Under the pieces are notes generated by a model. It did no database searches. It was not told the DNA's origin and saw only the letters and a list, made by a program, of their open reading frames with translations. Shown piece after piece: positions 16,376 to 24,967 of a DNA stretch of 64,000 bases; the stretch's first letter is position 1; every line of letters begins with the position of its first letter. The stretch is from Flavobacterium sp. LMO8. GTDB taxonomy: Bacteria; Bacteroidota; Bacteroidia; Flavobacteriales; Flavobacteriaceae. The stretch is from assembly GCF_009495755.1 (NCBI RefSeq), contig NZ_WIBJ01000030.1:1-64000 (forward strand), read 5' to 3'. A program made the position numbers and the translations under genes.

Positions 16376-17731
16376 ATGAGAACACATTTCATAGCCATCG
16401 GCGGAGCAGCCATGCACAATTTAGCATTAGCCTTACACAATAAAGGATATCACGTAACGGGTAGCGATGACGCTATTTTCGAACCTTCAAAATCACGTTT
16501 AGAGAAAAAAGGTTTGTTGCCTGCTGAAGAAGGTTGGTTTCCAGAAAAAATCACAACCGATATTGAAGCGATTATTTTAGGAATGCACGCTAAATCGGAT
16601 AATCCAGAATTGTTAAAAGCGCAAGAATTAGGTTTGAAAATTTATTCGTATCCTGAATTTTTATACGAACAATCGAAAAACAAAACACGAGTAGTTATTG
16701 GTGGTTCGCACGGAAAAACTACGATTACTTCGATGATTTTACACGTGATGCATTATCACAATATCGAAGTGGATTATATGGTAGGAGCACAGTTGGAAGG
16801 TTTCGACACGATGGTACATTTAACCGAGAACAATGATTTTATTGTGTTAGAAGGCGATGAATATTTAACTTCTCCGATTGATTTGCGACCAAAATTTCAT
16901 TTGTACCAACCTAATATTGCGTTGTTATCAGGAATTGCTTGGGATCATATCAATGTGTTTCCAACCTTTGATAATTATGTAGAACAATTCAGAATTTTCG
17001 CTAACCAAATCACGCGTGGCGGAATTTTAGTATATAACGAAGAAGACGAAGCTGTTAAATCAGTTGCAGAAGAAACAGAAAATCCAATTCGAAAAATCGC
17101 TTATCAAACACCAAGTTACACAGTTGAAAACGGAACCACGTTGTTAGATACTCCAGAAGGTCCAATGCCGATTGAAGTTTTTGGAGCACACAACCTAAGC
17201 AATTTAGCAGGTGCCAAATGGATTTGCCAATGTATGGGCGTCGACGAAGCCGAATTTTACGAAGCCATTGCCAGTTTCAAAGGTGCTTCAAAACGTCTAG
17301 AAAAAATTGCCGAAAGTGCAAATAAAGTTGCTTATAAAGATTTTGCGCATTCGCCAAGTAAAGTTTCTGCAACTACAAAAGCCGTAAAAGCACAATATCC
17401 AAATAGAAAATTAATCGCTTGTTTAGAATTGCATACGTACAGCAGTTTAAATGCCGAGTTCTTAAAAGAATACCAAGGCGCTTTAGATGCAGCAGATGTT
17501 GCCGTAGTTTTCTATTCACCGGATGCTGTAAAAATCAAACGTTTGGAAGAAGTAACCTACGACCAAATTGCGCAATCGTTCCAAAGAGAAGATTTGATTA
17601 TTTACACCAATCCAACCGAGTTCAGAGACTTTTTATTCAGCCAAAATTTAGATAACTCGGCTTTATTATTAATGAGTTCAGGAAATTATGGCGGATTGAA
17701 TTTTGATGAGGTGAAAGGATTAATAAAGTAA
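16376..17731 (+). CDS. mpl: UDP-MurNAc:L-Ala-gamma-D-Glu-meso-DAP ligase (Mpl)
   Basis: A 451-residue Mur-ligase-family enzyme that reattaches the recycled tripeptide to UDP-N-acetylmuramate in peptidoglycan recycling. An N-terminal UDP-sugar-binding domain (AIGGAAMHNLALAL) is followed by the ATP-binding loop GGSHGKTT (109-116) and the C-terminal ligase domain (about 315-451, DFAHSPSKV). Length and lack of MurC-specific context fit Mpl rather than MurC. It may be cotranscribed with the 142-residue protein 14 bp downstream. Confidence 0.93.
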   Translation: MRTHFIAIGGAAMHNLALALHNKGYHVTGSDDAIFEPSKSRLEKKGLLPAEEGWFPEKITTDIEAIILGMHAKSDNPELLKAQELGLKIYSYPEFLYEQSKNKTRVVIGGSHGKTTITSMILHVMHYHNIEVDYMVGAQLEGFDTMVHLTENNDFIVLEGDEYLTSPIDLRPKFHLYQPNIALLSGIAWDHINVFPTFDNYVEQFRIFANQITRGGILVYNEEDEAVKSVAEETENPIRKIAYQTPSYTVENGTTLLDTPEGPMPIEVFGAHNLSNLAGAKWICQCMGVDEAEFYEAIASFKGASKRLEKIAESANKVAYKDFAHSPSKVSATTKAVKAQYPNRKLIACLELHTYSSLNAEFLKEYQGALDAADVAVVFYSPDAVKIKRLEEVTYDQIAQSFQREDLIIYTNPTEFRDFLFSQNLDNSALLLMSSGNYGGLNFDEVKGLIK

Positions 17732-17745
17732 AATTTCGTTGATTT

Positions 17746-18174
17746 ATGATTTATAAAATTGAAATTGGGTTTTTTGATTATTTAAGAATTTTATTTTTTT
17801 CTTTATCTTCTTGGATACCTTGGTTTTTTATCCCCGACTTGAAAGGGAAAATTATTCTGGTTTGTTTACCAATCATAATTACTCTTTACTTTGTTTTAAA
17901 ATTAGAATCAATAGAGTTTTATGAAAAATCAATTATAATAAGAAAAAGTTTTTTAATGTTCAATTCTACTGTAGCAAAATTTGATATTGATGAATTAAAA
18001 AAAGTAAAAATTTATTATTCTAAATCACTGGCCGATTATGGATATATTATTAGTTTTAATTTTTGGAAGTTAAAAAAAGAAGATATTACTGTGAGATTAT
18101 ATTCGAGAGAAATAGATTTAGATTTTTTAGATAAATTTTTCAGTGGCGGTAGAATAGATTTCGAAAAAGAATAA
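17746..18174 (+). CDS. small membrane-associated protein, function unknown
   Basis: A 142-residue protein with two N-terminal membrane helices (about residues 10-28 and 34-50) and a cytoplasmic beta-rich domain. The layout resembles proteins with a PH-like (bPH) domain behind two helices, but no diagnostic residues are visible. It begins 14 bp after mpl and converges on the DUF1287 gene with only 7 bp between stops. Confidence 0.6.
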   Translation: MIYKIEIGFFDYLRILFFSLSSWIPWFFIPDLKGKIILVCLPIIITLYFVLKLESIEFYEKSIIIRKSFLMFNSTVAKFDIDELKKVKIYYSKSLADYGYIISFNFWKLKKEDITVRLYSREIDLDFLDKFFSGGRIDFEKE

Positions 18175-18181
18175 ATTAGAA

Positions 18182-18829
18182 TCATTTCCCATATCTAAAA
18201 TGCCCCACAATTTTCCAACTGAACAAACAATCTTCTAAAACTTGTCCACTGCCCACGTTGTGCACAATCATTGGGTTTCCATTTTCTGATTTAAGATGCG
18301 TTACAATGCCAATATGTGGTAATTTATCACCAATCATCCAAGTAACTAAATCGCCCGTTTTGTAATCGTTTGGATTTTGGGTAATGAGTAAAGTTGTCCC
18401 TTTTCGAGCAAAGAAAATTTCTAAATTTGGAACTCTTCGGTGGTCGATGTTTTTATCGGTAGTTTTTAAACCCCATTTTTTTAAATTCGGATACAAGGAA
18501 AAGTTGTCTTTCATGTCTTCATGCACTTCTTTTTGTAAATCAATCCCTAATTTTCGATAAGCACGAATCACCACATCTGTACAAACGCCCGTTTTTGCAG
18601 GAACATCTCCATTTGGATATTTTATCCCAACATAATCCGGAGTATAAACCACTTCTGGGTCAATTATCGAAAGCGCTGCATTGGATAGTTTTTCGTAGAA
18701 ATCGTTTGGGTTTTCAATTGCTTTGATTTCTGTTTTTGATTCAATCTGTTGTGCTATTTCCGTTTTAATGGTTTCTTTTTTACAATTCAGAAATAAAAAA
18801 GACAATAAAATGATTCCAGTAAATTTCAT
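18182..18829 (-). CDS. DUF1287 domain lipoprotein
   Basis: A 215-residue lipoprotein: the signal peptide ends in the lipobox FLNC with Cys16. The DUF1287 domain spans about residues 45-215 and includes GVCTDVVIRAYRKLG, HRRVPNLEIFF and DLVTWMIGDKLPHIGIV, with Cys, His and Asp in the order expected of NlpC/P60-like cysteine peptidase folds. A cell-wall amidase or related role is plausible but unproven. It is divergent from radC and has its own promoter region. Confidence 0.85.
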   Translation of the reverse strand: MKFTGIILLSFLFLNCKKETIKTEIAQQIESKTEIKAIENPNDFYEKLSNAALSIIDPEVVYTPDYVGIKYPNGDVPAKTGVCTDVVIRAYRKLGIDLQKEVHEDMKDNFSLYPNLKKWGLKTTDKNIDHRRVPNLEIFFARKGTTLLITQNPNDYKTGDLVTWMIGDKLPHIGIVTHLKSENGNPMIVHNVGSGQVLEDCLFSWKIVGHFRYGK

Positions 18830-18901
18830 GTGTTAGTTTTTTATGAAAACGGAACTTCAACCTAATTTAGTATTAATGATTCTAAAATTAAAAAAATCAT
18901 C

Positions 18902-18957
18902 CATCATCCATCATCCATCTTCCATCACCCATCTTCCATCATCCATCTTCCATCTTC
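18902..18957 (+). repeat. heptameric tandem array, CATCATC / CATCTTC, upstream of radC
   Basis: Eight consecutive 7-bp units in perfect register: CATCATC, CATCATC, CATCTTC, CATCACC, CATCTTC, CATCATC, CATCTTC, CATCTTC, then a degenerate ninth (CGTCAAT). All variation is confined to positions 5-6 of the unit. It ends directly before the radC promoter. Confidence 0.92.
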
Positions 18958-18967
18958 CGTCAATGTT

Positions 18968-18997
18968 TTGCCATTTCAATTTTTTCAATTATTTTTG
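18968..18997 (+). promoter_or_regulatory. radC promoter
   Basis: TTG (18968-18970), a 19-nt spacer and TATTTTTG (18990-18997) match the consensus, 27 bp before the radC ATG. Confidence 0.6.
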
Positions 18998-19024
18998 TTC
19001 TCATAAACGCCAAAATAAAATTTT

Positions 19025-19708
19025 ATGTACACGCCAATCAATCAATGGTCCGAAGACGATCGACCACGTGAAAAATTTCTTCTAAAAGGTAAATCCACCT
19101 TATCTGATTCTGAATTACTTGCTATTTTAATTGGTTCCGGTTCTCGAAATGAGAGTGCGGTGCAATTGTGCCAACGCATTTTAGCTTCCTCTGAAAACAA
19201 TTTGAATACATTAGGGAAAATGTCAATTTCCCAACTCATGCAATTCAAAGGAATTGGTGAGGCCAAAGCCATTTCCATAGCCGCAGCATTAGAATTAGGA
19301 AGAAGGCGCAGAGCCGAAGAGGCCATCGAACTCAAAAAAATCACATCTAGTAAAGCAGTTTTCGAAATTATGCAACCCATAATTGGCGAATTACCTCATG
19401 AAGAATTTTGGGTATTATATCTCAATAATTCCAATAAAGTCATCTACAAAGCCCAACTCTCAAAAGGCGGAATCACAGGAACTGTTGTAGATATTCGCAT
19501 AATTTTCAAAATGGCATTCGAACAAAACGCAACGGGATTAATTCTCTCACACAATCATCCATCAGGAAAATTAATGGCAAGCGAAGCCGATTTAAAAATC
19601 ACCAAAAGAATCAAAGAAGCAGGTCAAACTTTAGAAATCCAAGTTTTAGATCATCTTATCATCACTGAGACTGGTTATTTGAGTTTTCAGGATGAAGGGA
19701 TTTTTTGA
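19025..19708 (+). CDS. radC: RadC/JAB-domain protein
   Basis: A 227-residue protein: an N-terminal UPF0758 helix-hairpin-helix region (LMQFKGIGEAKAISIAAALE) is followed by a JAB/MPN domain with the metal motif HNHPSG...SEAD (around residues 178-191). It is annotated historically as a DNA-repair protein, although a repair function is doubtful. Its regulatory region contains the heptad array at 18902-18957. Confidence 0.92.
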   Translation: MYTPINQWSEDDRPREKFLLKGKSTLSDSELLAILIGSGSRNESAVQLCQRILASSENNLNTLGKMSISQLMQFKGIGEAKAISIAAALELGRRRRAEEAIELKKITSSKAVFEIMQPIIGELPHEEFWVLYLNNSNKVIYKAQLSKGGITGTVVDIRIIFKMAFEQNATGLILSHNHPSGKLMASEADLKITKRIKEAGQTLEIQVLDHLIITETGYLSFQDEGIF

Positions 19709-19710
19709 TT

Positions 19711-19745
19711 TTTTTTAAACACACAGAATCTATGTGTTTAAAAAA
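19711..19745. terminator. hairpin after radC
   Basis: TTTTTTAAACACA and its exact reverse complement pair around a 9-nt loop, three bases after the radC stop. The following stretch to 19790 contains related words (ATAGTTTTTAATTAC, CTATGCGTTTAAACC) found again at 26301-26563, suggesting a dispersed repeat rather than a dedicated terminator. Confidence 0.6.
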
Positions 19746-19861
19746 GTTACATAGTTTTTAATTACAATCTATGCGTTTAAACCAAGAATTATAGAAATTT
19801 TAAGATTTGGTAGTTTTTTATCTAATCGATAAGCCGTAATTTTATCAAAAATTAAAATATC

Positions 19862-19930
19862 ATGAAGAATATAAAACTTTTAGTTGTAACACTTTTAGTA
19901 ACTCTTACTGCTTCGGCACAGTTTACATAA
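19862..19930 (+). pseudogene. severed signal-peptide segment of the superoxide dismutase gene
   Basis: ATG at 19862 opens a 22-codon frame (MKNIKLLVV...TASAQFT) that is a classical signal peptide, then stops at TAA (19928-19930). The same frame continues without a further stop through the full superoxide dismutase, starting [13 protein letters not shown] single C-to-T change (CAA to TAA) would explain it. Without readthrough, only this short peptide would be made from this start. Confidence 0.8.
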
Positions 19931-19936
19931 AAAGCC

Positions 19937-20860
19937 TTGCCTTATGCTTATAATGCTTTAGAGCCATTTGTTGATGCGCAAACTATGGAAATTCATTACA
20001 GCAAACATCATGCTGGATATGTAAAAAACCTTAATGCTGCTTTAGCAGGAACAGCTGATGAAAAATTAAGTTTGAATGAAATTTTTGCTAAAGTTTCATC
20101 AATGTCAACAGCTGTTAGAAATAATGCTGGCGGTCACTATAATCATGAATTATTTTGGTCGGTTTTAACACCAGAGAAAAACACTAAAATGTCGGCTGAA
20201 TTAGAAAAAGCAGTAAATGAAACTTTCGGAAGTTTAGAGGTTCTGAAAGAAAAATTAAATGCTGCAGCTGCAACACGTTTTGGCTCAGGTTGGGCTTGGT
20301 TGGTGGTTACTAAAGAAGGGAAATTAGTGGTGAGTTCAACTCCAAATCAAGACAATCCACTAATGGATATTGCAGAAGTAAAAGGAACGCCAATCTTTGG
20401 AATCGATGTTTGGGAGCACGCTTATTACTTAAAATATCAAAATAAAAGAAGTGATTATTTAGCTGCTTTATGGAATGTGGTAAACTGGACAGAAGTAAGC
20501 AAAAGATACAAAGCAGCAATGCCAAAACCAGATACATTTGCAGCTTGGCCAGAAATCAAAACCTTTCACAAAGTAATGTCGCAAACCTTTCATCCAAGTG
20601 AAGAAGGAAATTTGCAGCCTATCAAAGAAAGAAGCGCTGAAATGGCTGAAAAAGCAAATGCTTTAAAAATGGCTAAAATTCCAGCTGAGTTCAATAAAAA
20701 AGAAATTGTGGCTGCTGTCAATAAATTAGCAAAAGATAGTAAAGCATTAGATAAATTAGTAAAATCGAAAGCGTCTGACGAAAAAATCACAAAAGCCTTA
20801 AATGGTTTACATGACACTTTTCATACGATTGTAGGATTGTGTACTCATGATGAAGAATAG
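19937..20860 (+). CDS. Fe/Mn superoxide dismutase with C-terminal extension
   Basis: The dismutase converts superoxide to hydrogen peroxide and oxygen. Metal ligands are visible: His20 (EIHYSKHH), the His in [13 protein letters not shown], and Asp/His in DVWEHAYY. The GGH and NQDNPLM patterns resemble Mn-type enzymes. The SOD fold occupies about residues 1-200; a further roughly 100-residue helical domain ([17 protein letters not shown]...[17 protein letters not shown]) is unusual. The natural start is the ATG at 19862 with a signal peptide, but an in-frame TAA at 19928 separates it. Reading from TTG at 19937 would give a cytoplasmic protein lacking the first residues of the fold. See the finding. 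Confidence 0.85.
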   Translation: MPYAYNALEPFVDAQTMEIHYSKHHAGYVKNLNAALAGTADEKLSLNEIFAKVSSMSTAVRNNAGGHYNHELFWSVLTPEKNTKMSAELEKAVNETFGSLEVLKEKLNAAAATRFGSGWAWLVVTKEGKLVVSSTPNQDNPLMDIAEVKGTPIFGIDVWEHAYYLKYQNKRSDYLAALWNVVNWTEVSKRYKAAMPKPDTFAAWPEIKTFHKVMSQTFHPSEEGNLQPIKERSAEMAEKANALKMAKIPAEFNKKEIVAAVNKLAKDSKALDKLVKSKASDEKITKALNGLHDTFHTIVGLCTHDEE

Positions 20861-20995
20861 TTAAATAATCAAATAACAATTGTCAAGCTGAACTCGTTTC
20901 AGCTTCTTTTTTGGTATCTGATTATTAGAAATTATTTAAGAAATTTTTTAAACGAATTTGTTATCTTGCAACATTAAATTAATGCTGAAACAAAA

Positions 20996-21625
20996 ATGAT
21001 AAGCACTAAAAACATACGATTTTCCTATAGTAAAGAGCAAGAATTTATCTTTCCTGATTTGTATTGCGAAGCTGGAAATACGCTTTTAATTACAGGAGAT
21101 TCAGGAAAAGGTAAAACGACCTACTTACACATTCTAGCAGGATTATTAAAACCAGCTAAAGGCGAAATAGAAATCGATAAAACGGATATCGTAGCACTTT
21201 CAGAAAAAGCAACCGATAAATTCCGCGGAAAGCATATTGGTGTGGTTTTTCAAAAATCACATTTCATTAGCGCTTTAACCGTTTTGGAAAATTTAGAAAT
21301 GGCTAGTTGGTTGGCAACGGGTAAAAAACATACTAAAAGAGCTAAGAAATTATTAGAACAATTGGGAATCGAAAACCAAGCGTCTAAATTGCCCTCGCAG
21401 TTAAGTATTGGGCAACAACAACGTGTTTCGATTGCGCGAGCTTTAATGAACGAACCGAAAGTGTTGTTAGCTGACGAACCAACATCGAGTTTAGATGATA
21501 AAAATGCGGAAAAAGTAATCGAATTGCTGACTTCCTTATCGAAAGAGTACAAAGCGGCTTTACTAATCGTTACGCATGATAACCGAATTAAAGAAAGATT
21601 TATCAATAAAATTACCTTGATATGA
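20996..21625 (+). CDS. ABC transporter ATP-binding protein (LolD/MacB type)
   Basis: A 209-residue ABC ATPase: Walker A GDSGKGKTT (34-42), signature LSIGQQQ (136-142), Walker B VLLADE (156-161), then the D-loop SSLD. It belongs to the LolD/MacB/FtsE group that drives FtsX-fold permeases. Its stop overlaps the permease start by four bases (ATGA at 21622-21625). The operon ATPase - FtsX-type permease - DUF3299 protein matches a cluster that, in Pseudomonas aeruginosa (PA4064-PA4066), is under zinc control. Confidence 0.93.
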   Translation: MISTKNIRFSYSKEQEFIFPDLYCEAGNTLLITGDSGKGKTTYLHILAGLLKPAKGEIEIDKTDIVALSEKATDKFRGKHIGVVFQKSHFISALTVLENLEMASWLATGKKHTKRAKKLLEQLGIENQASKLPSQLSIGQQQRVSIARALMNEPKVLLADEPTSSLDDKNAEKVIELLTSLSKEYKAALLIVTHDNRIKERFINKITLI

Positions 21626-22881
21626 TAGCAAAATTAGCATGGAAAAATATATGGTTCAAACCATTAAATACCATCTTGAGCGTTATTTTGCTAACCTCAA
21701 GTGTCGCGATTATTACCACTTTGGTTTTAGTCGAAAAGCAATTTGAAGAAAAGTTTTCAAGCAATATTGACGGAGTAGATTTGGTAATGGGAGCACAAGG
21801 AAGTCCGTTACAATTGATATTGTCTTCGGTTTACCAAGTAGATTCTCCTACAGGAAATATTAGTTACGATTCGGCAAAAGTTTGGATGCAACATCCGTTT
21901 GTTCAAAAAGCGATTCCGTTAGCATTTGGAGATAATTATCGCGGTTATAAAATCTTAGGAACAACGCCTGATTATTTAGAAAAATATGGTGCAAAGATTG
22001 CCGAAGGAAACCTATTTGAAAAGAATTTCGAAGTCTTAATAGGAAGTGATATTGCTAAAAAATTAAGCTTAAAAATTGGAGATGAGTTCTTTGGTTCGCA
22101 TGGCGATGCGGCAGAAGGTGAAGTGCACGATCATTACGGATATAAAGTTGTTGGAATTGCAAAACCAACTGGTAAAGTAGTGGATAATTTGATTTTATGC
22201 ACGATTCCAAGCGTTTGGCAAATGCACGGCGGACATGAAGAAGCAGAAAATCCAGCTCATGGTGAAGAAGGTCACGTTCATGTAGAAGGAGAAGAGCATC
22301 ATGAAGAAGCCGACATGACTTTAGATGAACCTGGAATGGAAATCACAGCTGTTTTACTAAAATTCCGCAATAAAATGGGAATTGTAACTTGGCCAAGAAT
22401 CATTGCGCAAAACACCAAAATGCAAGTCGCATCACCAGCAATTGAAGTCAATCGTTTGTTTTCTTTATTCGGAATTGGAATTTCAGCTTTGCAATATTTA
22501 GCTTATGGAATTATGTTGATTTCAGGAATTTCAATCTTCATTGCACTTTACAATACATTGAAAGAACGCGAAAATGAATTTGCCTTAATGCGTGTTAATG
22601 GAGCCAAAAGATTACAACTTTTAAAAGTCGTGATGATTGAAAGTTTACTTTTATGTGTTGTTGGGTTTATTTTTGGTACGATTTTGGGAAGAGTAGGATT
22701 AAGTATGTTGTCTAACTCGGCCGAAGAGGATTTTAAAATGAGTTTCAATCCATACGAATTTATTTGGGAAAAAGAAGGAACACTGTTTTTACTAACTATA
22801 TTTGTGGGCTTTATTGCAGCATTAATTCCTGCCGTAAAAGCATACAATTTAAATATTTCAAAAACATTAGCAAATGCGTAA
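21622..22881 (+). CDS. FtsX-type ABC permease with His-rich loop
   Basis: A 419-residue permease of the MacB/LolC type: TM1 near residues 20-40, a large extracytoplasmic domain, then three helices at the C-terminus (about 285-310, 335-355, 385-405), with the FtsX-fold segment NEFALMRVNGAKRLQ. Within the extracytoplasmic domain, residues 202-227 hold seven His among many acidic residues (HGGH, HVH, EEHHEE), and SHGDAAEGEVHDH lies just before. This is typical of metal-handling proteins and supports a zinc or other divalent-metal link. Overlaps the next gene by eight bases. Confidence 0.9.
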   Translation: MIAKLAWKNIWFKPLNTILSVILLTSSVAIITTLVLVEKQFEEKFSSNIDGVDLVMGAQGSPLQLILSSVYQVDSPTGNISYDSAKVWMQHPFVQKAIPLAFGDNYRGYKILGTTPDYLEKYGAKIAEGNLFEKNFEVLIGSDIAKKLSLKIGDEFFGSHGDAAEGEVHDHYGYKVVGIAKPTGKVVDNLILCTIPSVWQMHGGHEEAENPAHGEEGHVHVEGEEHHEEADMTLDEPGMEITAVLLKFRNKMGIVTWPRIIAQNTKMQVASPAIEVNRLFSLFGIGISALQYLAYGIMLISGISIFIALYNTLKERENEFALMRVNGAKRLQLLKVVMIESLLLCVVGFIFGTILGRVGLSMLSNSAEEDFKMSFNPYEFIWEKEGTLFLLTIFVGFIAALIPAVKAYNLNISKTLANA

Positions 22882-23365
22882 TTATATTAAATTAAGTTTG
22901 GCTTTAGTCGTTTTTATTTCGATGATGAGCTTTTCAGATAGTACAACTTCATCAGTAAAAACTACTACTAAAACATCAGTAGTAGCAGATACCTTAACAT
23001 GGAAACTATTGGGCGATATCAAATACGTTCGTAAAAAACACGCAACGTATGGCGAAGTAGAATTCCCACAAGTGAACATGCAATTAAAAATGATGCAAAA
23101 GAAAACCGTTTTCATGAGCGGCTTCATTGTGCCAATCGACAATAAAAATTACGCGTTGAGTAAAAACGTATTTGCGGCTTGTTTCTTCTGTGGAAAATCA
23201 GGACCAGAGACTATTGCTGGAATCAAATTTAAAGGTGGCGCTTTTCCAAAGTTGAAAACCGATACGTATGTAACCTTAAAAGGAACTTTTAGATACAACG
23301 AAACTGACGTAGAAGATTGGATTTACCATATCGAAGATGCCGTAATTATCTCTCAAAGTAAATAA
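22874..23365 (+). CDS. DUF3299-like exported protein
   Basis: A 163-residue exported protein: the signal peptide runs to about residue 20. The DUF3299-like core includes VFMSGFIVPID and AACFFCGKSGPE with a Cys103-x-x-Cys106 pair, possible metal ligands or a disulfide. It overlaps the permease gene by eight bases and a terminator follows, so it ends the ABC operon. Proteins of this family are encoded next to similar ABC genes in Gammaproteobacteria. The role is unknown, but metal delivery or sensing in the periplasm is a reasonable guess. Confidence 0.75.
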   Translation: MRNYIKLSLALVVFISMMSFSDSTTSSVKTTTKTSVVADTLTWKLLGDIKYVRKKHATYGEVEFPQVNMQLKMMQKKTVFMSGFIVPIDNKNYALSKNVFAACFFCGKSGPETIAGIKFKGGAFPKLKTDTYVTLKGTFRYNETDVEDWIYHIEDAVIISQSK

Positions 23366-23370
23366 TTTAG

Positions 23371-23395
23371 AAGCCCATTCGTTTGGGCTTTTTTT
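23371..23395 (+). terminator. terminator of the ABC/DUF3299 operon
   Basis: AAGCCCA and TGGGCTT around TTCGTT, followed by seven T, five bases after the stop. Confidence 0.85.
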
Positions 23396-23406
23396 AATCG
23401 TTTGGT

Positions 23407-23456
23407 CCCGCTGTCCGCTATATCCGCTAAGGCGGGATGTCGCTTCCATCGGGGCT
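23407..23456. repeat. dispersed repeat with conserved ends, copy 1
   Basis: CCCGCTGTCCGC and a closing GCTTCCATCGGGGCTA flank a variable 23-bp centre that can form its own small hairpin (ATCCGC...GCGGGAT). The element at 30491-30532 has the same ends around an unrelated centre. It lies between the ABC operon terminator and the HAD gene. I recall similar sequences in other Flavobacterium genomes. Confidence 0.75.
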
Positions 23457-23541
23457 AAAACAATCATAAGGTTTGAAAATCAGTAGTAAATTAGAAATAT
23501 ACCGAAATCATAATTGGTGACAATTCGTGATAAAAAATAAA

Positions 23542-24234
23542 ATGAAATCATTCCAACATAAAAAACATCTCTTTTTCGATTTAGATCACACGCTTTGGGA
23601 TTTTGATAAAAATTCAGGATTTGCGTTTGATACGATTTTCAAACAGCAAGGTTTCGATATTGAATTATCGGATTTTCTAAATATTTACATTCCCAGAAAC
23701 CAACATTATTGGAAATTGTATCAAGTGAATCAAATCACACATGAAGATTTACGTTATTATCGTTTGAAAGACGTTTTTGATGCGTTAGAATATGAAGTTT
23801 CCGACGAAATGATTCATCATTTATCTGAACAATACATCAAATGTTTACCTGAGTATAATCATTTATTTGATGGTGCTATTGAATTATTGGATTATTTAAA
23901 ACCGAAATATAAATTGCATATTATTACCAACGGATTTGCATCGGTTCAAACCAAAAAAATGAAAAATTCCAATATTGATCATTATTTTGAAACGATCACC
24001 AACTCTGAAATGGCGGGCGTAAAAAAACCGCATAAAAACATATTTGATTTTGCCTTATCTTTGGCAAACGCTTCAAAAGAAGAAAGCTTAATGATAGGCG
24101 ATAGTTATGAAGCCGACATCATTGGAGCACAAGAAGCCGGAATAGAAGCGGTGTTTTTCAATGAACAAAATATTGAAGTAGAAAAACCAGTATTTCAAGT
24201 GAATCATTTGTTAGAATTAAAAAATATATTATAG
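23542..24234 (+). CDS. HAD-family nucleotidase/phosphatase (YjjG-like)
   Basis: A 230-residue HAD hydrolase: motif I DLDHTLWDFD (residues about 12-21), motif II ITNG and motif III/IV GDSYEADIIGAQEAG. This pattern matches the YjjG family, noncanonical pyrimidine nucleotidases that hydrolyse nucleoside monophosphates. I chose the ATG at 23542; an in-frame GTG lies 15 bases upstream. The next gene begins two bases after the stop, implying cotranscription. Confidence 0.88.
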   Translation: MKSFQHKKHLFFDLDHTLWDFDKNSGFAFDTIFKQQGFDIELSDFLNIYIPRNQHYWKLYQVNQITHEDLRYYRLKDVFDALEYEVSDEMIHHLSEQYIKCLPEYNHLFDGAIELLDYLKPKYKLHIITNGFASVQTKKMKNSNIDHYFETITNSEMAGVKKPHKNIFDFALSLANASKEESLMIGDSYEADIIGAQEAGIEAVFFNEQNIEVEKPVFQVNHLLELKNIL

Positions 24235-24236
24235 TT

Positions 24237-24950
24237 ATGAAAAAAGTAGTTTTGTTATTCGTTTTGTTTGTTTACTCTTTTTCCTTTGCACAGGATAATT
24301 ACAAGTATGTTATTGTGCCTAAAAAATTCAGTTTTTTTAAGGAAGAAAACAAGTATAATTTGAATGTTATGACGAAATCTTTTTTTGAAACAGAAGGTTT
24401 TCAAGTCTATTTTGAAACAGATGAATTCCCAAAAGAATTAGCGGAAAATCGTTGTTTGGCTTTGTTTGTTGATCCTGAAGACGGCAGTAATATGTTTACT
24501 ACTAAAGTTTCGATTGAATTAAAAGACTGCTATAATAAAGTTTTACAAACAAGTGATTTAGGCATTAGTAAGCAAAAAGATTTTAAAAATGCATATAACG
24601 AAGCTTTTCGTAAGTCTTTATCTTCAATGAAAGGACTATTGAATATTAAAAATACAACAGTTAAATCACCTGAAAAAGTTAATGATGTAATGGTGACTAT
24701 TCCAACAAAAAAACCATCTACAATAATTAATACAAGCGAACTTCGAGCAATTCCTACAGAATCGGGCTATACTTTAGTAAATTATTCAGATAATGTAGTT
24801 ATGGTGCTTTATAGTACTTCATTAGATACAGTTTTTCTTGCAGGAAAAGAAAATTTTAAAGGAGTTCTTTTAAAGAAAAACAGCGGTTGGTTTTTTGAAT
24901 ATGACTTTGATGGAATTGTGTATTCTGAGAAAATGGAGGTTAAGTTTTAA
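24237..24950 (+). CDS. exported protein, function unknown
   Basis: A 237-residue protein with a clear signal peptide (to about residue 18, FSFAQ). The mature part alternates beta-rich segments with no cysteines in motif arrangement and ends SEKMEVKF. It starts two bases after the HAD gene and converges on rarA. No family was recognised. Confidence 0.65.
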   Translation: MKKVVLLFVLFVYSFSFAQDNYKYVIVPKKFSFFKEENKYNLNVMTKSFFETEGFQVYFETDEFPKELAENRCLALFVDPEDGSNMFTTKVSIELKDCYNKVLQTSDLGISKQKDFKNAYNEAFRKSLSSMKGLLNIKNTTVKSPEKVNDVMVTIPTKKPSTIINTSELRAIPTESGYTLVNYSDNVVMVLYSTSLDTVFLAGKENFKGVLLKKNSGWFFEYDFDGIVYSEKMEVKF

Positions 24951-24967
24951 AAGTTCCTAACTCTTTA

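Noticed and set aside
18902..18957. CRISPR-like array
   Set aside because: The units are 7 bp with no spacers and no cas genes occur nearby, so this is a tandem repeat, not a CRISPR.
18843..19085. Open 80-codon frame upstream of radC
   Set aside because: Most of it translates the heptameric repeat into Ser/His/Pro-rich low complexity and it overlaps the radC start; not a real gene.
22548..22847. Minus-strand frame within the ABC permease
   Set aside because: It is an antisense shadow; the permease frame has the family motifs and overlapping neighbours.
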